DNA of 64,000 nucleotides from an uncultured Planctomycetia bacterium. GTDB lineage: Bacteria; Planctomycetota; UBA1135; GCA-002686595. Positions 54,450-63,815 of the stretch are shown here, one piece after another. The stretch lies in the NCBI GenBank assembly GCA_937952135.1, contig CALFYL010000345.1:16013-80012 (forward strand). The letters run 5' to 3'. A model generated the notes under the pieces. The model saw only the letters and a list, made by a program, of their open reading frames with translations, ran no database searches and was not told where the DNA came from. Within the stretch, counting starts at the first letter, position 1. The number at the start of each line of letters is the position of its first letter. Made by a program: the position numbers and the translations under genes.

Positions 54450-54517
54450 TCCGCGACCCGCCGGCGCCGAAGACCACGAACCTCTCGGACGCCGTCGAAC
54501 TGACGATGCAGCCGTGA
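54450..54517 (+). pseudogene. Isolated 3' fragment of a second secreted-protein gene
   Basis: A 68-base piece encoding the same last residues (RDPPAPKTTNLSDAVELTMQP, then TGA) as the gene upstream. It has no start codon, signal or body, and the preceding bases are unrelated to the gene. It is a leftover of a duplicated or deleted paralogue, not a working gene. Confidence 0.8.
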
Positions 54518-54609
54518 GTTAGCGGCCGAGCGGCTCGCGAACCCTGTTCGCGAGCTGAACCTCGCCCTGACTGCTTCACCGGACAGCCAAAGGGCTGTCC
54601 GGTTTCGTT
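54450..54609 (+). repeat. Direct repeat, copy 2
   Basis: The second copy of the gene-tail and terminator unit. After 92 identical bases the linker differs by several substitutions and one base of length. The small hairpin is still paired although its sequence changed (GCTCGCGAA/TTCGCGAGC), which suggests selection on the structure. Confidence 0.9.
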
Positions 54610-54610
54610 T
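54578..54610 (+). terminator. Second copy of the hairpin terminator
   Basis: The same ACCGGACAGCC stem and AAAG loop as the terminator at 54385, followed by TTCGTTT. It also faces the end of the convergent aroA gene, which stops at 54652. Confidence 0.75.
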
Positions 54611-54651
54611 CCGCCGCGCCTCGGAGTCGAGCCCCGTGGCGGCGTCGGCGG

Positions 54652-55992
54652 TCAAACGCGCGGCGTGAAGCGCAGCCCCAGCGCGCGCAGTTCGCGCCAG
54701 CATCTCGGCCAGGACTTCGCGACGCAGCCGGGGTGTTCGATGACGAGGCCGGCGCGCAGATGGCCGAGCAGCGCGAAGGCGAACGCCATGCGATGGTCGC
54801 CGAGCGGATCGAGGCGCAGTTCGGTTTGCGCGAGCGCGGCTCGGGGCGCGTCGATCGTCAGGCTCGAATCGTCGTGCTCGACGCTCCAACCCGCGCGCGC
54901 GAGCGCGTCGGCGAGCACGTCGACGCGCCGGCTCTCCTTGCGGTTGAGCGTCTCGAGGCCGCGCAGGATCGAACGCGCGCGGCCCGGCGGAGCGACGAGC
55001 GCGGCGCCCGCGGCGAGCGCAGCGAGAACGGGCGCGAGGTCCGGCTCGCCGACGAGGTCGAGCTCGACGCCGTTCTGCGGGAAGCCGCTCGCAACCAGGC
55101 CCCGCGGTGCGAAGTGCGCGCGGCAACCGAAGGCGCGCAGGTGCTCGGCGATGCGAACGTCGCCTTGCACGCTGTCTCGATGCACGCCCAAAGCGAGCAC
55201 TTCGCCGCCGGACAGGCACGCGGCGCCGAGCGCGACGGCGGCGAGCGACGCGTCGGGCTCGATCGCGAACGGATCCGCGGGCGCGCGCAGCGGTCCGCGG
55301 ATGCGCCAGCGCTCGCGCGGCGAACGCTCGACGCACTCGAGGCGCGCTCCGAAGCGTTCGAGCAGCGCGCGCGTCATCTCGAAGTACGGGCGGCTCGGCA
55401 GTGCGCCTTCGATCGCGAGCTCGTTCTCGTCGGGATAGCTGGCGAGCGCCGCCGCCAGGGCGCTCGCCTCCTGGCTCGACACGGGATTCGCGAGCACGAT
55501 CGTCGTCGCCGGCCCGATGGCCACGAAGCGCAGCGGCCACTCGCGGCTCTCGAAGACGACGCCGCTGGACTCGAGGGCGTCGAGCAGCGGGTCGGTGCGC
55601 CGCGCGAGGAGCGTCCCGCTCGCGCGGATTTCGATGTGCGAGCCCGCCTGCGAGCACAACGCCGTCGTAGCGATCGCGAGCCGCGCCAAAGTGCCGCTCT
55701 CGCCGACCTCGACGCGGGCCGCGCGCCATCCGCCGCGCCACGCGGGCGGGCGCCCGACGAGGTTCGCCGTCGCGGGTGTGGGCGTCGCGAGCTCGACGCC
55801 CGCTTCCCGCAGGAAGCGCTGCGCCGCCGCGACGTCGTCTCCGCTCGGCAGTCCCGCGAGCCGCGTCGTTCCGTGAGCGAGCCCCGCGAGCACGAGCGCG
55901 CGCTGGGCGATCGACTTCGAACCGGGCACGCGCAATTCGCCGCGCGCGACGCCGCTCAGCTCGACGGCGAGAGCGCTGGCCTGGGGCTGCAT
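54652..55992 (-). CDS. aroA: 3-phosphoshikimate 1-carboxyvinyltransferase (EPSP synthase), divergent
   Basis: A 446-aa enzyme that adds enolpyruvate to shikimate 3-phosphate on the way to aromatic amino acids. It has VPGSKSIAQRALVLAGL and GLPSGDD at the N-terminus, GESGTLARL (usually GNxGTxxR), LRGLETLNRKESRRV (usually KESDR), EPDLAPVLA with the catalytic Asp, and LDPLGDHRMAFAF. Two binding loops therefore differ from consensus, so it is a divergent member. The ATG at 55992 is taken; GTG codons just upstream (VVVTM) are alternatives. It is divergent from purC. Confidence 0.86.
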   Translation of the reverse strand: MQPQASALAVELSGVARGELRVPGSKSIAQRALVLAGLAHGTTRLAGLPSGDDVAAAQRFLREAGVELATPTPATANLVGRPPAWRGGWRAARVEVGESGTLARLAIATTALCSQAGSHIEIRASGTLLARRTDPLLDALESSGVVFESREWPLRFVAIGPATTIVLANPVSSQEASALAAALASYPDENELAIEGALPSRPYFEMTRALLERFGARLECVERSPRERWRIRGPLRAPADPFAIEPDASLAAVALGAACLSGGEVLALGVHRDSVQGDVRIAEHLRAFGCRAHFAPRGLVASGFPQNGVELDLVGEPDLAPVLAALAAGAALVAPPGRARSILRGLETLNRKESRRVDVLADALARAGWSVEHDDSSLTIDAPRAALAQTELRLDPLGDHRMAFAFALLGHLRAGLVIEHPGCVAKSWPRCWRELRALGLRFTPRV

Positions 55993-56017
55993 CGTCACCA
56001 CAACGTTCTCGCGGCGG

Positions 56018-56023
56018 ATTGTA
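56018..56023 (-). promoter_or_regulatory. Possible -10 element of aroA
   Basis: Minus-strand TACAAT, five of six to consensus, 25 bases before the ATG at 55992 and closer to in-frame GTG codons. It lies in the shared region with purC. Confidence 0.35.
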
Positions 56024-56074
56024 GCGCTGCGCGAACCGCTGCATACTCGCGCGCCTCCCACGCCCAAGGCATCC

Positions 56075-57000
56075 ATGACCGTCGAAACCCCCTATCTCGG
56101 CCGCGAGCGCGCGATTCCCGGCCTCGAGTTCCTCGCCACCGGCAAGGTGCGCGACATCTACGCGGTCGACGACAGGCACCTGCTCTTCGTCACGAGCGAC
56201 CGCGTGTCGGCGTTCGACGTCGTGATGAACGAAGGCGTGCCCTTCAAGGGAGCGGTGCTCACCGCGATCGCCGCGCACTGGTTCGCGCAGACCGCGGACA
56301 TCGTGCCCAACCATCTGGTGAGCTCGGACATCGACGACGTGCCGGGGCTGAACGCCGAGTGGCGCGAGCGTCTGCGCGGCCGCGTGATGCTGGTGCGGCG
56401 CGCGACGCCGACGAGCGTCGAGTGGGTCGTGCGCGGCTACCTCGCCGGCTCGGGTTGGAAGGACTACCAGCGCACGGGCGCGGTGTGCGGCGTCGAATTG
56501 CCCGCGGGCCTGCAGCTCGCGTCGAAGCTGCCGGCGCCGATCCTCACGCCGACCACCAAGGACACGCACCACGACTTGCCGCTTACAGCGGAGCAAGCGG
56601 CGCGGCGCGTCGGAGCGGAGATATTCGAGCAAGCTCGTCGCGCGGCGCTCGCGCTGTTCGCGCGCGGTTCGCAACTGCTCGAACGCAAGGGCATCCTGCT
56701 CGCCGACACGAAGTTCGAGTTCGGGCTGATCGACGGCCAGCTCGTGCTGATCGACGAAGCGCTCACGCCGGATTCCTCGCGCTTCTGGCCCGCCGCGCAG
56801 TGGCGCATCGGGCAGAGCCCGCCGAGCCTCGACAAGCAGGGTCTGCGCGACTGGCTCGAGCGGCAGCCGTGGAACAAGGAGCCGCCGCCGCCCGCGCTGC
56901 CCGCCGAGGTCGTGGCCGACATCCAGGCGCGCTACCTCGAGATCTGCGAGCTCATCACGGGGCGCCTGCCGGCCGGCGCGACGCTCGCGAGGTCGCGTCC

Positions 57001-57004
<4 letters not shown>
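56075..57004 (+). CDS. purC: Phosphoribosylaminoimidazole-succinocarboxamide synthase
   Basis: A 309-aa enzyme that attaches aspartate to CAIR in purine synthesis. It carries GKVRDIYAVDDRHLLFVTSD, RVSAFDVVMNEGVPFKG, VVRGYLAGSGWKDYQ, TKDTHHDLPL, and the metal site ADTKFEFGLIDGQLVLIDE, ending TPDSSRFWP. The length and motif order are those of the longer, yeast-like PurC. Its stop overlaps the mtnA start as GTGA. The other purine gene in the window is the NUDIX-PurM fusion. Confidence 0.94.
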
Positions 57005-58068
<1,064 letters not shown>

Positions 58069-58207
58069 CACCGAGTCCGGCCGGCGGGCGCGCGCGGGAA
58101 GGTCTTTCGCTCCAGCCGCGCGCCGCCGAAGGCCGATTCAGGGCTTCTCGGCGCCAAGTTCCTGGCAGCGCGCCGCGTCCTCGAACGTCCGCACCTCGAC
58201 GCCCACC

Positions 58208-58423
58208 ATGAGAGTTTCCCGCAAGGCCCGCACGAAGCCCACGCAACCCGACGACGAGGAAGAGAAGAGCGCCGAAGGCGAGGCGCAGTCGGCGGAGTTG
58301 CTCGAGTTCGTGACGGCGATCGACGAGTTCAAGCGCAAGAACCAGCGCCCGTTCCCGAGCTGGAGCGAAGTGCTGACGGTGCTTCGCAGCCTCGGCTGGA
58401 GCAAGGGCCGCAAGTCGGCCTGA
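58208..58423 (+). CDS. Small conserved-looking protein, 71 aa
   Basis: A short protein with a charged N-terminus (KARTKPTQPDDEEEKSAEGE) and a compact helical C-terminus, ELLEFVTAIDEFKRKNQR then PFPSWSEVLTVLRSLGW. The end looks like a winged-helix or DNA-binding-like unit and its residues are too balanced for chance in this genome. I believe similar proteins occur in other planctomycetes, but could not check. ATG start. It is convergent with glyA. Confidence 0.7.
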   Translation: MRVSRKARTKPTQPDDEEEKSAEGEAQSAELLEFVTAIDEFKRKNQRPFPSWSEVLTVLRSLGWSKGRKSA

Positions 58424-58442
58424 CCGAGACGCCGACGCGGCC

Positions 58443-58463
58443 GGCCGACGAGACACGTCGGCC
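58443..58463. terminator. Hairpin between convergent genes
   Basis: A perfect 8-bp stem, GGCCGACG and CGTCGGCC, around AGACA. It lies 20 bases after the small-protein gene and 48 bases before the glyA stop on the other strand. There is no T tract, so it may only slow polymerase. Confidence 0.4.
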
Positions 58464-58510
58464 ACGGACGGCGGCTTTGCGAGGCGCGCGCCTGCGCCCG
58501 GGCGACGACC

Positions 58511-59782
58511 TCAGACGTAGATCGGGAAGGCGCGCGTCAGCTCGCCGACTTCCTTGCGCACCCGCGCGGCGACCGTCGCGTCGGTCGGATTCGCGAGTAC
58601 GTCGGCGATCCAGCCGCCGAGCGTCCGCATGTGCTCCTGGCGCAGCCCGCGCGTCGTGATCGCCGCCGTGCCCAAGCGAACGCCCGAGGCCTTCGTCGGC
58701 GGGTTCTGGTCGTACGGGATCAGGTTCTTGTTGCACGTGAGATCGACCGCGTGCAGCAGGTTCTCGGCGTCCTTCCCGGTGAGCTTCATCGGCGTGACGT
58801 CGACCAGCATGAGGTGGTTGTCGGTGCCGCCCGAGACGATGCGCAGTCCGCGGCCCGCGAGCGTCGTCGCGAGCTCCGCCGCGTTGGCGATCACCTGCTC
58901 GGCATAGCGCGCGAACGACGGGTCGAGCGCTTCGCGGAACGCGACCGCCTTCGCCGCGATCACATGCATGAACGGGCCGCCCTGGCCGCCGGGGAACACC
59001 GCCGAGTTGATCGCCTTGGCGACGCTCTCGTCGTTGCACACGATCAGGCCGCCGCGCGGACCGCGCAGCGTCTTGTGCGTCGTCATGGTGACCACGTCGG
59101 CGTGCGGGACCGGGCTGGGGTGACAGCCCCCCGCGACGAGGCCCGCGATGTGCGCCTGGTCGACCATGAGTTTCGCGCCGACTTCCTTCGCGATCGCTCC
59201 GAAGGCCGCGAAATCGATCACGCGCGAGTAGGCCGAGGCGCCGGCCATGATCAGCGCGGGGCGAACCGCCAGCGCCTGCTCGCGCACGCGGTCCATGTCG
59301 AGGCGCTCGGAACCGCGCTCCACGCCGTAGCTGTGGAACTCGTAGAAGACGCCCGAGAAGTTCTTCGGGTGGCCGTGCGAGAGGTGGCCGCCGTGGTCGA
59401 GCGACATCGCCAGCACGCGGTCGCGCGGCTTGGTGATCGCCATCAGCGCCGCGATGTTGGCCTGCGTCCCGCTGTGCGCCTGCACGTTGGCGTGTGCGGC
59501 TTTGAACAGTTCCTTCGCGCGATCTCGCGCGAGTTCCTCGACCACGTCGACGTGCTCGCACCCGCCGTAGTAGCGCTTGCCCGGGTACCCCTCCGCGTAT
59601 TTGTTGGTCAGCACGGTGCCCATGGCCGCGATGACCTCGCGCGAGGTGTGGTTCTCCGAGGCGATCAGCTCGAGTTGGGCCTCCTGGCGGGCCCCCTCGG
59701 CCTTCACGGCGGCCCACACGGCGTCGTCGCGGAACTCGGTCGGGCGGGTCGTGGCAAAGCTGGCTTGTGCGGAGACGTGCAT
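58511..59782 (-). CDS. glyA: Serine hydroxymethyltransferase
   Basis: A 423-aa PLP enzyme that converts serine to glycine and loads one-carbon units on folate. It has LIASENHTSREV, YAEGYPGKRYYGGCEHVD, VQAHSGTQAN, LDHGGHLSHGHP, DQAHIAGLVAGG, and MTTHKTLRGPRGG with the PLP lysine. The ATG at 59782 has GGGAG about ten bases upstream and gives normal length; an ATG at 59812 is possible. One-carbon units feed purine synthesis. Confidence 0.95.
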   Translation of the reverse strand: MHVSAQASFATTRPTEFRDDAVWAAVKAEGARQEAQLELIASENHTSREVIAAMGTVLTNKYAEGYPGKRYYGGCEHVDVVEELARDRAKELFKAAHANVQAHSGTQANIAALMAITKPRDRVLAMSLDHGGHLSHGHPKNFSGVFYEFHSYGVERGSERLDMDRVREQALAVRPALIMAGASAYSRVIDFAAFGAIAKEVGAKLMVDQAHIAGLVAGGCHPSPVPHADVVTMTTHKTLRGPRGGLIVCNDESVAKAINSAVFPGGQGGPFMHVIAAKAVAFREALDPSFARYAEQVIANAAELATTLAGRGLRIVSGGTDNHLMLVDVTPMKLTGKDAENLLHAVDLTCNKNLIPYDQNPPTKASGVRLGTAAITTRGLRQEHMRTLGGWIADVLANPTDATVAARVRKEVGELTRAFPIYV

Positions 59783-59997
59783 CGCCCCATTGTCTCCCTC
59801 GCGCTCCGCCATGCAATCCGGCGCTAGCATGACGAGCGCGGTTCGCCGTGCCGGCGCTCGACCCGCGCGGAACGAGCCTTGCATTCCGGCGCGGCTCGGG
59901 CGCCTCGCTCCGAATTCGTCCCGACGCTCTTCGCCAGCATCGCTGGCCCGTAGAGCGGGTCCCGACCAGCTGGCCCGCCTCGACAGCACCCGTCTCG

Positions 59998-61161
59998 ATG
60001 CCCCAACGACTCCGCCTCTCCCTCCTCGCCGCTCTCGGCGCCGCCCTGCTCCCGCTCGCCTGCGACGGCGACCACGGGGCCGAACCCAACGCCGCGGCCG
60101 CGCACTCCGAAGAGCACTCGCTCCAGCCCTCGGCCTTCGAGTTCCTCGAGCCGCAGCACTCCGCGCACCCCAACTGGGTCGATATGGGCAACATCCCGAT
60201 CGGCGAGATCCACGAGGCCACGGTGCGCATGAAGAACGTCGAGGGCCGCGCCATCACGATCCAATCCGTGCAGGCCGGCTGCTCGTGCACGCTGCCCGAA
60301 CTCGTCGCCGTTCTCCCGGGCGGTCAGCGCATCGTCGGCGACATGCGCTCGCGCACGGCGATCCTCACCGCGCCCCCCGACTCCGTCGTGGAGCTCAAGC
60401 TGCGCGTCGACAGCGCGCAGGCGCCGGTGAAGAACAAGGACAAGATCGTGATCGTGCGCATGACGACCGATTCGCCGAGCACGCCGTACCTCACGGTCGA
60501 AGCGCGCATGCGCATCCACGCGCCGCTGCAGGCGATCCCGCCGGACATCCACCTCGAGCGCGTCGGCGAGAACGCCGGCGGTCAGGGCTTCACCGACATC
60601 ACGCCGATGGCGCCGAGCGGTGAGGAGGTGGTCGAGGTGCTCGAAGCGCCGCCGGGCGTCGTGGCGCGCATCGAACGGCACGAGATCTCGGGCATCGGCC
60701 TGTGGCGCCTCCACGCGCGGCTCGAGCCGCCGACTGCGCTCGGTTATCAGGAGCGCTGGATCACGCTGCGCACCACGGGTCCCGGCGGAGAGGGCGAAGG
60801 CCGGCCGCTCAAGGTGAAGGTGCGCTGGACCGGAGCGCCCGACGTCGAGATCGCGCCCGCGCGCATGTTGTTCCTGCGCAGCGGCGAGACGGGCGCGATG
60901 CGCGCCTCGGCGGAACTGATCTCGCACATGCCCGGCCACCGCGTGCGCGTCGTCTCGCACTCGCTCGAAGGCGCCAGCGAGGAGCAGCTGAAGGTCTCGA
61001 TCACGCCGCTCGGCGCCGACGAGGAAGGCCGCGCCCCGCGCTGGCAGATCGCGCTCGACCCGCGCGTCCCGCTGCCCGACAACTTCGACGGCGTGCTGAA
61101 GCTCGAACTCGACGACCCGCAGTACCCGCGCGTCGAGGTGGCTTTCTTCCGGCGCTCGTGA
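59998..61161 (+). CDS. DUF1573-containing lipoprotein
   Basis: A 387-aa protein. The ATG at 59998 opens a lipoprotein signal (LRLSLLAALGAALLPLAC). The DUF1573-type strand set follows: NIPIGEIHEATVRMKN then VQAGCSCTLPELVAVLPGG, where the Cys-rich turn GCSC is typical, and further Ig-like beta domains fill the rest. Such proteins sit in the periplasm or on the surface, and their role is unknown. A longer frame from 59848 has an Arg-rich head and is rejected. It is convergent with tyrS. Confidence 0.82.
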   Translation: MPQRLRLSLLAALGAALLPLACDGDHGAEPNAAAAHSEEHSLQPSAFEFLEPQHSAHPNWVDMGNIPIGEIHEATVRMKNVEGRAITIQSVQAGCSCTLPELVAVLPGGQRIVGDMRSRTAILTAPPDSVVELKLRVDSAQAPVKNKDKIVIVRMTTDSPSTPYLTVEARMRIHAPLQAIPPDIHLERVGENAGGQGFTDITPMAPSGEEVVEVLEAPPGVVARIERHEISGIGLWRLHARLEPPTALGYQERWITLRTTGPGGEGEGRPLKVKVRWTGAPDVEIAPARMLFLRSGETGAMRASAELISHMPGHRVRVVSHSLEGASEEQLKVSITPLGADEEGRAPRWQIALDPRVPLPDNFDGVLKLELDDPQYPRVEVAFFRRS

Positions 61162-61215
61162 CGGGCGCGCGAGCCGTCGATTCGATCCGTCGACTCGACC
61201 CGTCGACGCGGCGCG

Positions 61216-62394
61216 TCAACGCAGGCGCGCGAACTTGCGCTTGCCGAACTGCACGAGGATCGGCGTCGCCGGCTTGCTGAGCGAGTGCCGGGGATCCGTC
61301 ACGACCTGACCGTCGAGCTTCACGCCGCCTTGCTCGATCGTGCGCTTGGCCTCGCCCGAGCTCGGCGCGAGTCCGATGTCGCGCAGCAACACCATCAGCG
61401 GCACGCCGCCCTCGGGCCAGGCGTGCGCGATCTCGGGCGCGTCGGTCGGCGCCTGCTTGTCTCGGAACTGGCGGTCGAAGCCCTCTCGCGCGCCGCGCGC
61501 CGCATCCGCGCCGTGAAAGAAGGCCGCCAGCTCCTGGCCGAGGCGCGCCTTCGCCTCGCGCGGATGACCGGCGAGCACGCTCTCGATCTCGGCGTCCGCG
61601 AGCGGCGTGAGCAAGCGGAACCAGGCGCCCATGACTTCGTCGGGCAACGCCATGACCTTGCCGAACATCTCCTGCGGGCTGTCGGTGAGCAGGATCGCGT
61701 TGCCGTAGCTCTTGCTCATCTTGCGCCCGTCGAGGCCGTTGATGAGCGGGAAGGTGATGCACACCTGGCCCGGCTGGCCTTCCTTCTCCTGCAATTCGCG
61801 TCCAACGAGCAAGTTGAAGAGCTGGTCCGAGCCGCCGATCTCGACGTCGCAGCGAATCATCACGCTGTCCCAGCCCTGCATGAGCGGATAGAGGAACTCG
61901 TGGACGCCGATGGGCTCCTTCGCCTCCATGCGCTTCTCGAAGGTGTCGCGTTCGAGCATGCGAGCGACGGTCGCCTTGGCGGCGAGGCGCAGCACGTCCT
62001 CGAAGCGCATCGCGTCGAACCACTCGGAGTTGCGGTGCACTTCCGTGCGCGCCATGTCCAGGATGCGGCCGGCCTGCGCCGTGTAGGTCTGGAGGTTCTC
62101 CTCGACGTCCGCGCGCGTGAGCTGCGGACGCAGCTTGTTGCGTCCCGAGGGGTCGCCGACCATCGCGGTCGAGTCGCCGACGATCAGCACGATCGTGTGG
62201 CCGAGCTCCTGCAGCGCGCGCAATTTGAACAGCGGGATCGCGTGCCCGACGTGCAGGTCCGGCGAGCTGGGGTCCATGCCGAACTTGACGCGCAGCGGCT
62301 TGCCGCTCGCGGCGGACTTCGCGAGCCGCTCGCGCAGTTGCGCGGCCTCGATCAGATCGACCGCGTTGCGCCCGAACACATCGAAGGGGTTCAT
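61216..62394 (-). CDS. tyrS: Tyrosyl-tRNA synthetase
   Basis: A 392-aa class I synthetase that charges tRNA-Tyr. The HIGH-like box is LHVGHAIPLFKL, the tyrosine-pocket loop is IGGSDQLFNLLVGR, and the KMSKS loop is LDGRKMSKSYGNAI. The last 70 residues are an S4-type RNA-binding domain (EAKRTIEQGGVKLDGQVV). The order is that of the TyrZ type. The ATG lies inside the stop of the upstream lipoprotein gene (ATGA), so the two are co-translated. Confidence 0.94.
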   Translation of the reverse strand: MNPFDVFGRNAVDLIEAAQLRERLAKSAASGKPLRVKFGMDPSSPDLHVGHAIPLFKLRALQELGHTIVLIVGDSTAMVGDPSGRNKLRPQLTRADVEENLQTYTAQAGRILDMARTEVHRNSEWFDAMRFEDVLRLAAKATVARMLERDTFEKRMEAKEPIGVHEFLYPLMQGWDSVMIRCDVEIGGSDQLFNLLVGRELQEKEGQPGQVCITFPLINGLDGRKMSKSYGNAILLTDSPQEMFGKVMALPDEVMGAWFRLLTPLADAEIESVLAGHPREAKARLGQELAAFFHGADAARGAREGFDRQFRDKQAPTDAPEIAHAWPEGGVPLMVLLRDIGLAPSSGEAKRTIEQGGVKLDGQVVTDPRHSLSKPATPILVQFGKRKFARLR

Positions 62395-63623
62395 CGGCGC
62401 TCCAAGTTAACGTCGCGCGCGCCGTCGCTCGACACGCGGCGCGGCAAGTGCAGCGGCGACGGGCCCTCGCCGGCTCCGTCTCCCGCTCGGTTGCCGGCGC
62501 CGTCGATCGAACCGTCGCGGCGGCGCTGCTCGCGCGCGAGCAGCCACTCGCGCCAGAGCGGACCGTCTTCTCCGAAGCCGTCGTCCACGCGCTGGCCCGA
62601 GAGCCAGCGCAACACGGGGCCCGCGCGTCCGATCTCGACCAGGGGTCGCTCGAGCAGCGCGGGCGCAAGCAGGTCGAGCGCTTCGTTGCGGCGCTCCGGC
62701 GCGATGCGGACGGTGCGCTCGAGCAGCGCGGGCATCGACGGCGCGCCGCGGCGCACGTAGTCCGCGAGTTCCGCCGGCTCGATCGCCGCGCGCGGCAGGC
62801 GCGGGTCGAGCCACGCGAGCTCGCCGAGCGCGTCCTGCACGTCGTTCGAGGACAGCTCGAAACCGTTCACGTGCGCCAGACCCGTCGTCGTCGCGAGGCG
62901 CCAGTGGCCGCGCGCCGCGATCAAGCCCTGGATCGGCGCGGGAAACTCCCCCATCGACGCGCGGCGCTCTTCGCCGGGCCGGAGCCGCAGCCGGTCGAGC
63001 ACGTCGACGAACACGCGCTGCGCACTGCGTTGCTCGACCCCGTTCGGCGTGAGGCCGACGCAGAGGTAGTCGAGGCTCGCGCCCGGAGTGTCGAGCTCGA
63101 GCGGCGCGTCGCCGTCCCAGCGCATCGACAGTCCGACGCGGACGCGCGCCGCGCCGACGATCGGCGCGATCTGCAGTTCGAGGTGCAGCGAGCGGAGCAG
63201 GCGCCGGCCCTCGACGATCGACTTGAAGCGCTCCGCGACGCCCAAGGCGGCGCCTTGCGGCCGGCGCGCGAGCGCGAACTCGAGGATCGAGCTCGCGAGT
63301 TCGTCGTCGCGCGCTTCGAGCGCCATGGCGATCTCGTGGAAGGCCGGCTCGAAGGGCTCGAGCTCCAGCGCGGCGATGCGCCGCTCGAGTTCGAGCGCGA
63401 GGCCCGTCTGGTGCGTGCGCGGCTCGAGCGCTTCGAACTCCGCGCGCGCGCGCGCGACGAACCCGTCTTCGAGCGCACGTTCGATGCTCGCCACCCGCTC
63501 GACCTGCGCGCCGGTCCACACGCCGCGCGTGACGCTCGCACAGCCGGCGAGCGCGATCCCGAAGGCGACGGCCGCGGCGCAGCGCAGCGGCGCGCGGAGT
63601 CCGAGAGCACGTCGAGAGCCCAT
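62391..63623 (-). CDS. Lipoprotein of unknown function upstream of tyrS
   Basis: A 410-aa protein with a lipoprotein signal (CAAAVAFGIALAGC). It has helical repeats (residues 30-140), then a beta-rich middle (ELQIAPIVGAARVRVGLSM, SLDYLCVGLTPNG), and a helical tail ending in a Gly-rich stretch. I do not recognise the domains. The ATG at 63623 follows TACTCT by six bases and has no Shine-Dalgarno. Its stop overlaps tyrS, but a functional link is not evident. Confidence 0.78.
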   Translation of the reverse strand: MGSRRALGLRAPLRCAAAVAFGIALAGCASVTRGVWTGAQVERVASIERALEDGFVARARAEFEALEPRTHQTGLALELERRIAALELEPFEPAFHEIAMALEARDDELASSILEFALARRPQGAALGVAERFKSIVEGRRLLRSLHLELQIAPIVGAARVRVGLSMRWDGDAPLELDTPGASLDYLCVGLTPNGVEQRSAQRVFVDVLDRLRLRPGEERRASMGEFPAPIQGLIAARGHWRLATTTGLAHVNGFELSSNDVQDALGELAWLDPRLPRAAIEPAELADYVRRGAPSMPALLERTVRIAPERRNEALDLLAPALLERPLVEIGRAGPVLRWLSGQRVDDGFGEDGPLWREWLLAREQRRRDGSIDGAGNRAGDGAGEGPSPLHLPRRVSSDGARDVNLERR

Positions 63624-63629
63624 GGTGCG

Positions 63630-63635
63630 AGAGTA
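63630..63635 (-). promoter_or_regulatory. Possible -10 element of the lipoprotein-tyrS operon
   Basis: Minus-strand TACTCT (within GATACTCT) ends six bases before the ATG at 63623, matching TANNNT. A GATACT reading two bases further is also possible. Confidence 0.35.
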
Positions 63636-63737
63636 TCCACGCGTACGCCGCAAGTTGCGAGCGATTCGACGGCTGGCGCCGCCTGCGAGGCCGTGCGCGA
63701 GCGAGCGCGGTGCGAACACGCCGTGCGCGCAAAGGAA

Positions 63738-63772
63738 GCGGGCCCGCCGTCGAAGTTCGACAGCGGGCCCGC
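63738..63772 (-). terminator. Terminator of rpsA
   Basis: GCGGGCCCGC on each side of a smaller GTCGA/TCGAC stem forms a long, very stable hairpin with one mismatch. On the minus strand it is followed by TTCCTTT. It lies 43 bases past the rpsA stop. Confidence 0.7.
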
Positions 63773-63815
63773 GTTTCGAGTCGGAAGAGCTCGTCAGGCG
63801 CTCGACACGCGCTGC

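Noticed and set aside
54733..57000. A long upstream extension of the mtnA frame
   Set aside because: It crosses aroA on the other strand and purC in another frame, and is Arg-rich. The GTGA overlap at 57001 is the natural start.
61162..61215. Short GTCGA/TCGAC palindromes between the DUF1573 gene and tyrS as a terminator
   Set aside because: The stems are only five to seven bases and compete with each other, with no T tract, so a terminator could not be supported.
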